Shown: piece after piece, positions 16,908 to 26,606 of the stretch | How the letters are laid out: every line of letters begins with the position of its first letter | How positions within the stretch are numbered: position 1 is the first letter of the stretch | NCBI RefSeq assembly: GCF_024345415.1 | Contig: NZ_JAGQBB010000015.1 | Coordinates: forward strand, 1-64,000 | Length of the DNA: 64,000 nucleotides | Origin: Synechococcus sp. Tobar12-5m-g | GTDB lineage: Bacteria > Cyanobacteriota > Cyanobacteriia > PCC-6307 > Cyanobiaceae | Direction: 5' to 3' | The notes under the pieces: generated by a model | Seen by the model: the letters and a program-made list of their open reading frames with translations, nothing else | Database searches by the model: none | Told to the model about the DNA's origin: nothing | Program-made: the position numbers and the translations under genes

Positions 16908-18185
16908 ATGGCCACACTGAGCGGGCGGAGGCGGGGCGTGCTCACCAAAGCGCGCCCGGCCCGGCGCCACCTGCTGCACGGCGTGGACCTGGTTCTCTGG
17001 GGCATCCCCCTGGCGATGACCTTTCTGGCCGGGATCCTGATCGCCAGCACCCAGCGCCAGGCCGATTACGCCGACTGGTACCAGCACTGGATCACCGGAA
17101 TGGTGGGGTTGGGCCTGGCCCTGCTGCTGGCCAGGCTGCCCCTGCAGCGCCTCAACGCCCTGCTGCTGCCGCTCTATGGCCTCACCGTGGCCAGCCTGAT
17201 CAGCGTGCGCTTCATCGGCACCTACGCCCTCGGTGCCCAGCGCTGGGTGAACATCGCCGGCTTTCACGTCCAGCCGTCGGAGTTTGCCAAGCTCGGCGCC
17301 ATCCTGCTGCTGGCGGGCGTTCTGTCCCGCTATCCCATCGAGCGGCCCGTCGACCTGATCAGGCCGACGGGGGTGTTCCTGGTCCCCTGGGTGCTGGTGT
17401 TCATCGAGCCCAACCTGGGCACCTCCCTGGTCTTCGGCGCCGTGCTGCTGGTGATGCTGTTCTGGGCCGGCATGCCCCTGGCCTGGGTGGTCCTGCTGCT
17501 CTCGCCGCTGGCCTCGGCGATCCTGGCCGGCACCGTTCCATGGGCGCTGCTGGTGTTGATTCCGCTGATCGGCGTGCTCGCCTACCGCTCCCTGCCCTGG
17601 AAACGCACCGGCCTGGCCATCGTGCTGGCGGTCCAGGGCCTGGCCTCCGTGCTCACCCCCTACCTCTGGCAGCACGGCCTGAAGGCCTATCAGCGCGACC
17701 GGCTGGTGATGTTTCTCGACCCCTCCAAGGATCCGCTCGGTGGGGGCTATCACCTCCTGCAAAGCAAGATCGGGATCGGATCCGGCGAGCTGTGGGGGAC
17801 CGGCTTGATGCACGGACAGCTGACCAAGCTTCGGTTCATCCCCGAGCAGCACACCGATTTCATCTTCAGCGCCCTCGGGGAGGAAACGGGCTTCATCGGT
17901 TCGATGCTGGTGGTGATCGGCTTCGTCGCGCTGATGTGGCGGCTGCTGCAGATCGCCGGCAAGGCCCGCTCCGACTTCGAGTCCCTGGTGGTGGTGGGCA
18001 TCGGCGCCATGGTGATGTTCCAGGTGGTGGTCAACATCTTCATGACGATCGGGCTGGGTCCCGTCACCGGCATCCCCCTGCCCTGGATGAGCTATGGCCG
18101 TTCCTCCATGCTGGTGAACTTCATCGCCCTCGGCCTCTGCGCCTCGGTTCATCGGCGCAGCCGCTCCAGCCAGGGGGGGTGGTGA
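16908..18185 (+). CDS. rodA: Rod shape-determining peptidoglycan polymerase RodA
   Basis: SEDS-family glycosyltransferase of the elongasome, 425 residues, about ten membrane segments. Conserved signatures: RWVNIAGFHVQPSEFAKLG, IEPNLGTSLVFG, DPSKDPLGGGYHLLQSKIGIGSG, GTGLMHGQLTKLRFIPEQHTDFIFSALGEE (split here as successive motifs) and GPVTGIPLPWMSYGRSSM. The QHTDFIF motif is typical of RodA rather than FtsW. The basic N-terminal leader precedes the first membrane span. The stop overlaps the GTG start of the sensor-kinase-like gene, so the two are coupled. Confidence 0.95.
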   Translation: MATLSGRRRGVLTKARPARRHLLHGVDLVLWGIPLAMTFLAGILIASTQRQADYADWYQHWITGMVGLGLALLLARLPLQRLNALLLPLYGLTVASLISVRFIGTYALGAQRWVNIAGFHVQPSEFAKLGAILLLAGVLSRYPIERPVDLIRPTGVFLVPWVLVFIEPNLGTSLVFGAVLLVMLFWAGMPLAWVVLLLSPLASAILAGTVPWALLVLIPLIGVLAYRSLPWKRTGLAIVLAVQGLASVLTPYLWQHGLKAYQRDRLVMFLDPSKDPLGGGYHLLQSKIGIGSGELWGTGLMHGQLTKLRFIPEQHTDFIFSALGEETGFIGSMLVVIGFVALMWRLLQIAGKARSDFESLVVVGIGAMVMFQVVVNIFMTIGLGPVTGIPLPWMSYGRSSMLVNFIALGLCASVHRRSRSSQGGW

Positions 18186-19582
18186 GCGGCACGACCCTGC
18201 ATCAGCTGAGGCAGCAGCTGGCCGAGGGGGTCCCCCCAGGACGGGGAGACGAAGACAGCGTTCGGCGCCAGTGGTGGGCGGCCCTCGCCACCCTCCAGGA
18301 AGACTTCCTGCTGCCGCTCCAACCGCTCACGGGGGTATGGATCGCCTCGCCCCTGCCGGCTCTCTACGAACCCGAGCTGTTGCGGCAACTGCAAGGGTGG
18401 GTGTGGACACCGGCCGAGGTCGGCACTTTGCTGGAGCATCCAGCTCCGCTGCTGCCCGGAGGCCTCGGTGGCACCGCCAGGCCCGCCGCGGCAAGCCCCT
18501 CCCATTTCGAGCGGCTGATCCTCGAGCCGGACGACGGCACCGATCCGTTCCTGCTGCTGTTCACGCCCCAGCTCCAGCTCGCCATGGCCCTGGAAGGGGA
18601 GCCCCAGCGGCGGCGCTTGGTCCTGCGCTTCGACCCCGCCACCCTGACGGAAGCCCTGCGGCTGGTCGATGAACGCCTGCAGAGCCGCAGTCCCGAGGCG
18701 GCCAGGCGCCTGCGTGGCGCCCTGCAGGGGTTGGGGGCGTTGCGCAGTGAGGAGAAGACGGCCCTGACCTTCTGGCCCCGGCTGGGGGAACGGCTGGCGG
18801 CGATGGCGCCCAGCGTCACCCTGCAGCCGGTGGTCCGGGCTGACACACGCCGGGATGGGGAGCGGGAGGCCGAGCCCAGCAGCGAACAGGCCCGGGGGGA
18901 ACTGGCCCTGCTCGAAGCGCTCACCCATGAGGTGCGCACGCCGTTGGCCACGATCCGGACCCTGATTCGCCTGCTGTTGCGCCGCAGTGACTTGCCCGAG
19001 GCGGTGCGGCAACGGCTGGAGCAGATCGACGGTGAATGCAGCGAACAGATCGACCGGTTCGGTCTGATCTTCCATGCCGCCGAACTGCAGCGGCGGCCCC
19101 GCCCCCGCCAGGACCTGGCCCGCACCGATCTCGCCGCGCTGCTGTCCCAGCTCCAGCCCCTCTGGGAGCGGCAGCTGGGGCGACGGGGCCTGCTTCTGCG
19201 CCTGGAGATCGAACCCCAGTTACCGCCGGTGATGAGCGATCCCAGCTTGCTGGAAACCATGCTCGGCGGATTGATCGATCGGTTCACCCGCAGCCTCCCC
19301 TCCGGAGCTGCCGTGTTGATCCGCCTGCAGCCCGCCGGGTCGCGGCTGAAACTGCAGCTCAGCTGTGTCGACCCTCCCAACGAAGAGGTCGCCGCCCAAC
19401 CCGCCCAGGCCGCCGTGGGGCCGGTGCTGAGCTGGGATCCGCTGACCGGAAGCCTTCAGCTCAGCCATCGCGCCACCCAGCGGCTCTTCCACAGCCTGGG
19501 TGGCCGCCTGACCGAGCGGGCCGGGCAGGGCCTCACGGTGTTCTTCCCGCTGGCCAGTGCCACGGCCTGGCCCGAGGCCTGA
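18182..19582 (+). CDS. Histidine-kinase-like protein with degenerate ATPase domain
   Basis: 466 residues from GTG 18182, which overlaps the rodA stop as GTGA. The N-terminal 230 residues carry no recognised sensor domain and no membrane span. A HisKA dimerisation segment follows with the H-box LTHEVRTPLATIR (His249). The HATPase part is eroded: where the N-box should have two Asn it reads MLGGLIDRFTRS. The DxGxG box is absent, replaced by DPPNEEV. Only the final helix-strand LFHSLGGRL resembles a kinase. It may not bind ATP and could act as a phosphoacceptor or scaffold. The rodA coupling suggests a cell-wall or division role (inference). Confidence 0.75.
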   Translation: MSGTTLHQLRQQLAEGVPPGRGDEDSVRRQWWAALATLQEDFLLPLQPLTGVWIASPLPALYEPELLRQLQGWVWTPAEVGTLLEHPAPLLPGGLGGTARPAAASPSHFERLILEPDDGTDPFLLLFTPQLQLAMALEGEPQRRRLVLRFDPATLTEALRLVDERLQSRSPEAARRLRGALQGLGALRSEEKTALTFWPRLGERLAAMAPSVTLQPVVRADTRRDGEREAEPSSEQARGELALLEALTHEVRTPLATIRTLIRLLLRRSDLPEAVRQRLEQIDGECSEQIDRFGLIFHAAELQRRPRPRQDLARTDLAALLSQLQPLWERQLGRRGLLLRLEIEPQLPPVMSDPSLLETMLGGLIDRFTRSLPSGAAVLIRLQPAGSRLKLQLSCVDPPNEEVAAQPAQAAVGPVLSWDPLTGSLQLSHRATQRLFHSLGGRLTERAGQGLTVFFPLASATAWPEA

Positions 19583-19731
19583 GGCTGAGGCCAAACTCCG
19601 ATGCCCTGGTTTGTTGACGGGTGTGAAGAGAGGGCGGATGCGCCGAAAAGCCCAGGAATCACGGTGCTAACTTCCAGCCGAAATGGTCCTGCGGCCCTTC
19701 GGGGAACGCCAACTCACCTCCCAACACAGCC

Positions 19732-20163
19732 ATGACAGCAACGGCGCTGAGCGGTCAACTCCCCAAGTACATCGGCAGCACGGGCGGCCTGCTCAATTCC
19801 GCTGAAACCGAGGAGAAGTACGCCATCACCTGGACGAGCGGCAAGCCCCAGGCCTTTGAGCTTCCCACCGGTGGGGCCGCTGAAATGAACGAGGGCGAAA
19901 ACATCATGTACTTCGCCCGCAAGGAGCAGTGCCTCGCCCTCGGCACCCAGTTGCGCACCAAATTCAAACCACGCATCGAGGACTACAAGATCTACCGGAT
20001 CTTCCCCGGTGGCGACACCGAGTATCTCCACCCGAAGGATGGGGTGTTCCCCGAGAAGGCGAACGAAGGCCGGCCGATGGTGGGCCACAACCCCCGCCGC
20101 ATCGGTGAAAACACCAATCCCTCCACGATCAAGTTCACCGGCCGCAACACCTTCGACACCTGA
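19732..20163 (+). CDS. psaD: Photosystem I reaction center subunit II
   Basis: Stromal PSI subunit that forms the ferredoxin docking site. 143 residues, normal length. It shows the family sequence [20 protein letters not shown], then [34 protein letters not shown] and [16 protein letters not shown]. It is monocistronic by layout: 149 bases of spacer upstream and a strong terminator 47 bases downstream. A TGCTAACTT stretch about 65 bases before the ATG could be an extended -10, but I cannot assign the promoter firmly. Confidence 0.98.
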   Translation: MTATALSGQLPKYIGSTGGLLNSAETEEKYAITWTSGKPQAFELPTGGAAEMNEGENIMYFARKEQCLALGTQLRTKFKPRIEDYKIYRIFPGGDTEYLHPKDGVFPEKANEGRPMVGHNPRRIGENTNPSTIKFTGRNTFDT

Positions 20164-20210
20164 GGCTCCAAATCCCGTCCTGGAGCGGGAACCCTCAACC
20201 TTTAGAAAGG

Positions 20211-20235
20211 CGGGGCCAGGTGCCCCGTTTTTTTT
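20211..20235 (+). terminator. Intrinsic terminator after psaD
   Basis: A stem CGGGGC / GCCCCG with a five-base loop is followed by eight T residues. It ends just 17 bases before the trpE ATG, so it isolates the highly expressed psaD from trpE. The trpE promoter must therefore overlap it, or trpE depends on read-through. Confidence 0.92.
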
Positions 20236-20252
20236 GCCTGGATGCAGCCGTG

Positions 20253-21776
20253 ATGCCCTCTCCCGATCACGCCGGCTTCGCTGAGCTTGTGGCTGCCGGC
20301 AGCACCTTCATCCCGGTCTGGAAGCGCTGGCCCGCCGACCTGGAAACGCCTCTCACCACCTGGCTGAAGGTGGGGGCCAGCAGTCGCCATGGTGTGCTGC
20401 TGGAATCCGTCGAGGGGGGCGAGCGGCTGGGGCGCTGGAGCTTTGTGGTGGCCGACCCGCTCTGGACCCTCACGGTTCGGGGGGAGCGGGCCCTGCAGTG
20501 CTGGCGGGATGGGCGGCGGGCGGAGCATCGCGGCAACCCGTTCCAGCTGCTGCCCCAGTGCCTGGAGGGCCTTCGTTCGGCACCGGTGCCGGGGCTGCCG
20601 CCGGTGGGGCAGCTGTTCGGTTTCTGGGGCTATGAACTGATCCGCTGGATCGAGCCCACCGTGCCCGTCCACCCCAATGATTCCGGTGGACCGCCGGAAG
20701 GCTGCTGGATGCTGGCGGACAGCCTGCTGGTGTTCGACCAGGTGAAACGCCAGCTCACCGCCGTGGCCTATGCCGATCTCAGCGACGGCACCAACCCGCA
20801 GGACGCCTACGCCAGGGCCGAAGCCCGCATCGGCGAGCTGGAGCAGCGCATGCAGGGGCCCCTGCCGAGCGGGGTGAAACCGCTGCAATGGACGGCGGAA
20901 CCCCTTCAGCAGCTGATCACCAGGAGCAACCGCAGCCAGGCCAATTACGAGGCGGCCGTTGCCTCGGCCAGGGAGCACATCGCCGCCGGCGACGTGTTCC
21001 AGCTGGTGATCAGCCAGCGGCTCGAAACCAAGATGGGGAGGGATCCCTTCGAGATCTACCGCAGCCTGCGGATGGTGAACCCCTCTCCTTACATGGCGTT
21101 CTTCAATTTCGGGGGCTGGTACCTGATCGGCTCGAGCCCCGAGGTGATGGTGAAGGCCGAGCCGGTCGAGCGGGGGATCCGCGCCTCGCTGCGACCGATT
21201 GCCGGGACCCGGCACCGGGGGGCCAGTGAAACGGAGGATCAACGCCTGGAGGAGGAGTTGCTCGCCGACCCCAAGGAGCGGGCGGAGCATGTGATGCTGG
21301 TGGATCTGGGTCGCAACGACCTCGGACGGGTCTGCCAGCCCGGCAGTGTCGCCGTCACGGAGCTGATGGTGATCGAGCGCTACTCCCACGTCATGCACAT
21401 CGTCAGCCAGGTCGAAGGACTGCTCGCCCCAGGCCAGGACATCTGGAACCTGCTGCAGGCCTCCTTTCCGGCAGGCACAGTGAGCGGAGCGCCCAAGATC
21501 AGAGCCATGCAGCTGATCCACGAGCTTGAGCCCGATGCGCGCGGCCCTTACTCCGGGGTCTACGGCGCCGTCGACCTGGGGGGCGCCCTCAACACCGCCA
21601 TCACGATTCGCACCATGGTGGTGCTGCCGGACCCGGAGGGGGGCTGGCGGGTGCAGGTGCAGGCGGGCGCCGGGCTGGTGGCCGATTCCATCCCCAGCTC
21701 CGAGTACGCGGAGACCCTCAACAAGGCCCGGGGCCTGCTCAAGGCCCTGGCCTGCCTGGAGGATGGAACGCCGTGA
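20253..21776 (+). CDS. trpE: Anthranilate synthase component I
   Basis: Chorismate-to-anthranilate step of tryptophan synthesis, working with glutamine amidotransferase TrpG, which is not in the window. 507 residues from ATG 20253. The N-terminal LLESVEGGERLGRWSF contains the LLES element of the tryptophan feedback site. The catalytic chorismate-binding half shows QLVISQRLET, SPSPYMAFF-like NPSPYMAFFNF, IAGTRHRG, LVDLGRNDLGRV and GTVSGAPKIRAMQLI. The stop overlaps the gshA GTG start. The frame opens upstream at 20220, inside the psaD terminator, so the ATG at 20253 is preferred. Confidence 0.95.
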   Translation: MPSPDHAGFAELVAAGSTFIPVWKRWPADLETPLTTWLKVGASSRHGVLLESVEGGERLGRWSFVVADPLWTLTVRGERALQCWRDGRRAEHRGNPFQLLPQCLEGLRSAPVPGLPPVGQLFGFWGYELIRWIEPTVPVHPNDSGGPPEGCWMLADSLLVFDQVKRQLTAVAYADLSDGTNPQDAYARAEARIGELEQRMQGPLPSGVKPLQWTAEPLQQLITRSNRSQANYEAAVASAREHIAAGDVFQLVISQRLETKMGRDPFEIYRSLRMVNPSPYMAFFNFGGWYLIGSSPEVMVKAEPVERGIRASLRPIAGTRHRGASETEDQRLEEELLADPKERAEHVMLVDLGRNDLGRVCQPGSVAVTELMVIERYSHVMHIVSQVEGLLAPGQDIWNLLQASFPAGTVSGAPKIRAMQLIHELEPDARGPYSGVYGAVDLGGALNTAITIRTMVVLPDPEGGWRVQVQAGAGLVADSIPSSEYAETLNKARGLLKALACLEDGTP

Positions 21777-22927
21777 GCGGCCCCTTGCTCCTGAAGGGCT
21801 TCGAGGTGGAACTGTTCACCGGCCGGGGCGACGGCACGGTGGTCGGCGTCGCCGAGGAGGTGGCCGCAACCCTGCCGGGCTTCGTGACCGAACCGGATCA
21901 CCGCAACCTCGAATACATCACCCACCCGGATGCCAACTACACCGATCAGCTGACCATGCTGCAGGAGCCGCGGCGGCGGTTGCGGCAGTGGCTGCAGGAC
22001 CGGCAACTCACCCTGCTGCCCGGCAGCACCCTCAGCCTGGGTGACAGCCATCGCTTCGAGCGATCCGATCCCGCCAACGCCTACCACGGCTTCATCGAAG
22101 CCACCTACGGCACCCGGGTGGTCACCGCCAGCGTCCACATCAACCTGGGGATCACCGCCATGGGGCCCCTCTTCGCCGCCTGCCGGCTGATGCGCTGCGA
22201 AGCGGCCCTGCTTCTGGCGCTCAGCGCCAGTTCCCCCTTCCTCGATGGCACCCCCACCGGCGCCCATTCCCAGCGCTGGCTCCAGTTCCCGCTCACCCCG
22301 GCCAAGGTGCCGCTCTTCCTCGATCACCCGCACTACACCCACTGGATGGAAGCGCAACTGCAGGCCGGCACGATGCAGAACGTGCGCCATCTCTGGACCT
22401 CCGTGCGCCCCAACGGCGAGAATCGGCCCCACGACCTGAATCGGCTGGAGATCCGCATCTGCGATCTGATCAGCGATCCCCGGGTTCTGCTGGCCGTCAC
22501 CGCCTTTGCCGAGTTGCGCCTGCTGCAACTGAGCCGGGATCCCTCCTCCCACGATCCCCTGCTTGCCAGCCGGCTCAGCCCCGCCGAACTGGCTGAGCTC
22601 GCCGACAGCAATGACCAGGCAGCCGCCCGCGGCAGCCTGGAGGCCGATCTGCTCGACTGGCGCAGCGGCGAGCGCCTTGGGGCCCGGGCCTGGATCGAGC
22701 GGGAGTTGGTGGCGATACGGCCCCTGGCCCAGCAGCTGGGCCTCGATCCCTGGCTCGTCCCCCTGACCGTGGTGCTGGAGCGCGGCAATGAGGCGATGCG
22801 CTGGCTGGCCATGCACCGTCAGGGGGCCAGCATTGCCGCGATCCTCACCAACGCGATCGGGGAAATGGCGGAGGGCGAAGGTCAAGCGGCACCACGCAAC
22901 ACAGCGGCCCTGAACCCTTTGGGATGA
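21773..22927 (+). CDS. gshA: Glutamate-cysteine ligase, cyanobacterial type
   Basis: First step of glutathione synthesis, ATP-dependent coupling of glutamate and cysteine. 384 residues with a GTG start at 21773 inside the trpE stop (GTGA overlap). It matches the cyanobacterial gshA subfamily of the GCS2 fold: FEVELFTG at the start, [26 protein letters not shown] and [12 protein letters not shown] are the nucleotide and substrate-site stretches. Its stop in turn overlaps the ppc ATG (ATGA), so trpE, gshA and ppc form a coupled run. Confidence 0.93.
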   Translation: MSGPLLLKGFEVELFTGRGDGTVVGVAEEVAATLPGFVTEPDHRNLEYITHPDANYTDQLTMLQEPRRRLRQWLQDRQLTLLPGSTLSLGDSHRFERSDPANAYHGFIEATYGTRVVTASVHINLGITAMGPLFAACRLMRCEAALLLALSASSPFLDGTPTGAHSQRWLQFPLTPAKVPLFLDHPHYTHWMEAQLQAGTMQNVRHLWTSVRPNGENRPHDLNRLEIRICDLISDPRVLLAVTAFAELRLLQLSRDPSSHDPLLASRLSPAELAELADSNDQAAARGSLEADLLDWRSGERLGARAWIERELVAIRPLAQQLGLDPWLVPLTVVLERGNEAMRWLAMHRQGASIAAILTNAIGEMAEGEGQAAPRNTAALNPLG

Positions 22928-25900
22928 TCATGGTGCCTCCCTTCGCTGAGCCGGCTCCCATGAGGCAGTCTCTGACCGCCCAATCAGCCGCCTTGGACGA
23001 TCCATCGGCACTGGATCCAACGCAGCCGGCCCCGCGGGTGACCCGGCTGCTGGGGGAGCGGCTTGAGTTGGTGGAGGATCTCTGGAAAACGGTTCTGCGC
23101 AGTGAGTGCCCCCCCGAGCAGGCCAAGCGGTTGCTGCGGCTGAAGGAGCTCAGCGAGCCGAGCGAGGCCCCCGATGGGATTGACAGCATCACCCCGATCG
23201 TTCAGCTGATTCGGGAGATGGACCTGGCTGAGGCGATTGCCGCGGCCCGGGCTTTTTCCCTTTACTTCCAGCTGGTCAACATCCTCGAGCAACACATCGA
23301 GGAGGACAGCTATCTGGCCAGCCTCAAGGACGGCTTGCCGCCCCCGAGCCCGGACCCCTTCGCCCCCCCCCTGGCCAGCCAGACCGATCCAGCCACCTTC
23401 AAGGAGCTGTTCACCCGCCTGCGGGGGCTGAACGTGCCCCCGGCCCAGCTGGAAACGCTGCTGCGGGAACTCGACATCCGCCTCGTTTTCACGGCCCATC
23501 CCACCGAAATCGTGCGGCACACGGTGCGACACAAACAGAGACGGGTCGCCTCCCTGATCCAGAAGCTGCAGCAGGACAGCCCGGCCGAACTGCATGACGA
23601 GCGCAACCTGAGGCTCCAGCTCGAGGAGGAGATTCGCCTCTGGTGGCGCACCGATGAACTGCACCAGTTCAAGCCGTCGGTGCTCGATGAGGTGGATTAC
23701 GCCCTCCACTACTTCCAGCAGGTGCTCTTCGATGCCCTGCCCCTGCTGCGCCTGCGCATCCACAGCGCCCTGACCGGCAGCTATCCGGATGTGGAGCCTC
23801 CCCCCGATGCGTTCTGCACCTTCGGCTCCTGGGTTGGTGCCGACCGGGATGGCAACCCTTCCGTCACCCCGGACATCACCTGGCGCACCGCCTGCTATCA
23901 GCGTCAGATGATGATCGAGCGCTACATCAGCGCGGTGCAGGATCTGCGCGATCAACTCAGCATCTCGATGCAATGGAGCCAGGTGAGCGCTCCGCTGCTC
24001 GAATCCCTGGAGGTCGATCGGCTGCGCTTCCCGGACATCTACGAAGAGCGCGCCGCACGCTATCGCCTTGAACCCTACCGGCTCAAGCTCAGCTACACCC
24101 TGGAGCGGTTGCAGCTGACCCACCAGCGCAACCAGCAGCTGGCCGACGCCGGCTGGGAGTCGCCCTGCGACGGACCCAGCAACCCGGTCGGCCTGTCGAT
24201 CGGCACTGGGCTGGTGTCATCCCCGGCCGAGGAACTCCATTACGGCTCCGTGGATGAGCTGCGAACCGATCTGGAGCTGCTCCGCGACAGCCTCGAGAAC
24301 ACCGGCCTGAGCTGTGAGCCGCTGCGCAAGCTGCTCTCTCAGGTGCACATCTTCGGCTTCAGCCTCGCCACCCTCGACATCCGCCAGGAGAGCACCCGGC
24401 ACAGTGACGCCCTGGATGAACTCAGCCGGTATCTGCAACTCCCCGTTCCCTATGGAGAGATGGAGGAGGAGCAGCGGATCGTCTGGCTGCTCGACGAGCT
24501 GCAGACCCGCCGTCCCCTCCTGCCGCCGGCGGCGGCCTGGAGCGCGCCCACGGCCGAGACCTTCGGGGTGTTCCGCATGCTGGAGCGGCTGCAGCGGGAG
24601 TTCGGCACCCGAATCTGCAACAGCTACGTGATCTCGATGTCCCACACGGTGTCGGATCTGCTGGAGGTGATGCTGCTGGCCAAGGAGGTTGGCCTGGTCG
24701 ATCCCAGGGCCGTGAGCACCCAGTTGCTGGTGGTGCCACTGTTTGAAACCGTCGAAGACCTGCAGCGCGCCCCGGCCGTGATGGAGCGGCTGTTCGCCGA
24801 ACCCTTCTACCTCCGGTTGCTGGCCAGCAGTGGCGAAGCCGAAAAGCCCCTGCAGGAGGTGATGCTGGGCTACTCCGACAGCAACAAGGATTCCGGCTTC
24901 CTTTCCAGCAACTGGGAAATCCACAAGGCCCAGATCTCCCTGCAGCACCTGGCCAGCCAGCACGACGTGGCCCTGAGGATCTTCCACGGGCGCGGGGGCT
25001 CGGTGGGACGCGGTGGCGGGCCCGCCTACCAGGCGATCCTTGCCCAACCCAGCGGCACGATGAACGGGCGCATCAAGATAACCGAGCAGGGTGAGGTGCT
25101 GGCCTCGAAGTATTCCCTGCCCGAGCTGGCGCTCTACAACCTCGAAACGATGACCACCGCCGTGCTCCAGAACAGCCTGGTGAGCAGCAGGCTCGACGAC
25201 ACCCCCAGCTGGAATGCCTTGATGGCGCGCCTGGGGGCCAGCTCACGCCGCCATTACCGCAAGCTGGTCCACGAAAACCCCGACCTGGTGGCCTTCTTCC
25301 AGCAGGTCACCCCGATCGAGGAGATCAGCAAGCTGCAGATCTCCAGCCGCCCCGCCCGGCGCAAGAGCGGCGCCAAGGATCTCTCCAGCCTGCGGGCTAT
25401 TCCCTGGGTGTTCGGCTGGACCCAGAGCCGCTTTCTGCTGCCCAGCTGGTTTGGCGTCGGGGCGGCGCTGCAGGAGGAGCTGGAGCAGGATCCCGGCCAG
25501 CTGGAGCTGCTCAGGCTGCTCTACCAGCGCTGGCCGTTCTTCCGCATGCTGATTTCCAAGGTGGAGATGACCCTCTCGAAGGTGGACCTGGACCTGGCCC
25601 ACCACTACGTGCAGGCCCTTGGACGGCCGGAGAACCGGGTGGCGTTCGAGCAGATCTTCGAGGTGATCGCCTCCGAGTTCACCCTGACCCGCGACTTCGT
25701 CCTGCAGATCTCCGGCCACCAGAGGCTTCTCGATGGCGATCCGGCCCTGCAGCTCTCGGTGGACCTGCGCAACCGCACGATCATTCCCCTCGGGTTTCTC
25801 CAGGTGGCCCTGCTGCGCCGGCTGCGCGATCAGAACCGTCAACCACCCATGAGCGAAGCGAGCGGTGAGCGGCCCGACGGGCGCACCTACAGCCGAAGCG

Positions 25901-25965
25901 AGCTGCTGCGGGGCGCCCTGCTCACCATCAACGGAATCGCCGCCGGCATGCGCAACACGGGCTGA
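22924..25965 (+). CDS. ppc: Phosphoenolpyruvate carboxylase
   Basis: Anaplerotic fixation of bicarbonate onto PEP to give oxaloacetate. 1013 residues, within the cyanobacterial size range. Catalytic His192 lies in VFTAHPTE, and other signatures are [27 protein letters not shown] (about residue 648) and [14 protein letters not shown] (about residue 690). The C terminus reads AAGMRNTG as in active enzymes. The ATG at 22924 overlaps the gshA stop; later ATGs at 22930 and 22960 are possible because the N terminus is variable. Confidence 0.97.
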   Translation: MIMVPPFAEPAPMRQSLTAQSAALDDPSALDPTQPAPRVTRLLGERLELVEDLWKTVLRSECPPEQAKRLLRLKELSEPSEAPDGIDSITPIVQLIREMDLAEAIAAARAFSLYFQLVNILEQHIEEDSYLASLKDGLPPPSPDPFAPPLASQTDPATFKELFTRLRGLNVPPAQLETLLRELDIRLVFTAHPTEIVRHTVRHKQRRVASLIQKLQQDSPAELHDERNLRLQLEEEIRLWWRTDELHQFKPSVLDEVDYALHYFQQVLFDALPLLRLRIHSALTGSYPDVEPPPDAFCTFGSWVGADRDGNPSVTPDITWRTACYQRQMMIERYISAVQDLRDQLSISMQWSQVSAPLLESLEVDRLRFPDIYEERAARYRLEPYRLKLSYTLERLQLTHQRNQQLADAGWESPCDGPSNPVGLSIGTGLVSSPAEELHYGSVDELRTDLELLRDSLENTGLSCEPLRKLLSQVHIFGFSLATLDIRQESTRHSDALDELSRYLQLPVPYGEMEEEQRIVWLLDELQTRRPLLPPAAAWSAPTAETFGVFRMLERLQREFGTRICNSYVISMSHTVSDLLEVMLLAKEVGLVDPRAVSTQLLVVPLFETVEDLQRAPAVMERLFAEPFYLRLLASSGEAEKPLQEVMLGYSDSNKDSGFLSSNWEIHKAQISLQHLASQHDVALRIFHGRGGSVGRGGGPAYQAILAQPSGTMNGRIKITEQGEVLASKYSLPELALYNLETMTTAVLQNSLVSSRLDDTPSWNALMARLGASSRRHYRKLVHENPDLVAFFQQVTPIEEISKLQISSRPARRKSGAKDLSSLRAIPWVFGWTQSRFLLPSWFGVGAALQEELEQDPGQLELLRLLYQRWPFFRMLISKVEMTLSKVDLDLAHHYVQALGRPENRVAFEQIFEVIASEFTLTRDFVLQISGHQRLLDGDPALQLSVDLRNRTIIPLGFLQVALLRRLRDQNRQPPMSEASGERPDGRTYSRSELLRGALLTINGIAAGMRNTG

Positions 25966-25972
25966 GACGCGA

Positions 25973-26449
25973 TTGATTCCCTTTCGCAGCCAACCCACCG
26001 CCCCTCGGCTGCCCGAGGGTTATGCCCTGCTCACCGACGATCGCCCTGAACCCTCAGAGCTCAACGAGCTCCTGGTGTCCTGTGGCGAGAACCGGCGGAG
26101 CGAGACGCGACTCCTCCAGGGGCTCAAACGGAGTGCCTGGCACCTGAGCGTGCGGGATCCCTCCGGCCATCTGGTTGGTTTTGTGCGGGCCACCAGCGAC
26201 CAGGCTCTCAACGCCAATCTCTGGGATCTGGCCGCCTCCCCGGCGGAGCACGGCCAGCAGATCGTGCTGTCCGTGCTGGTGCACACCGCCCTGGCACGGC
26301 TCAAAAAGGAGCTGAGCGGCTGCAGCATCTCCGTAGCCGCGGCGCCCGAGGCCTTGCAGGCGTTGCAGCGCCATGGCTTCCTGGTGGACCCGGGGGGGAT
26401 CCGTGCCATGGGTCTCGCCCTCGGAGCTCCGGTGTCGAGGGTGGAGTGA
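25973..26449 (+). CDS. GNAT-family N-acetyltransferase
   Basis: 158 residues from a TTG start at 25973, seven bases after the ppc stop. Features of the GNAT fold: HLSVRDPSGHLVGFVRATSD (strands 2-4), the ordered charged helix after VLSVLVHTALARL, and the C-terminal SVAAAPEALQALQRHGF with the final strand. The acetyl-CoA loop motif Q/RxxGxG/A is poorly conserved, reading SPAEHGQQ. The substrate is unknown. The open frame continues upstream into ppc, but no homology is seen there. It lies directly before tRNA-Arg on the opposite strand. Confidence 0.72.
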   Translation: MIPFRSQPTAPRLPEGYALLTDDRPEPSELNELLVSCGENRRSETRLLQGLKRSAWHLSVRDPSGHLVGFVRATSDQALNANLWDLAASPAEHGQQIVLSVLVHTALARLKKELSGCSISVAAAPEALQALQRHGFLVDPGGIRAMGLALGAPVSRVE

Positions 26450-26451
26450 AG

Positions 26452-26525
26452 CGAGCATGGAGGGATTCGAACCCCCGACCCTCAGAACCGGAATCTGATG
26501 CTCTATCCAGCTGAGCTACATGCCC
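26452..26525 (-). tRNA. trnR: tRNA-Arg (CCG)
   Basis: The minus strand gives a 74-nt cloverleaf. The acceptor GGGCATG / CATGCTC includes one G-U pair, with discriminator G. The D-arm is AGCTCAGCTGGATAGAGC. The anticodon loop TTCCGGT carries CCG, and the T-arm is GGGGGTTCGAATCCCTC. CCA is not encoded. Confidence 0.95.
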
Positions 26526-26606
26526 GTGTCGCGGCCCAGGGCCGCACAGGCCCCGGCCATCGCCTGTCCTGATGGGGGTACCTTAACCGCACGCCGCCCC
26601 GGACCC

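Noticed and set aside
15001-16917. Long minus-strand open frame (638 codons) opposite mrp and hemF
   Set aside because: It lies antisense to mrp and in another frame of hemF, with a His/Gly/Gln-rich composition typical of high-GC shadow frames and no homology.
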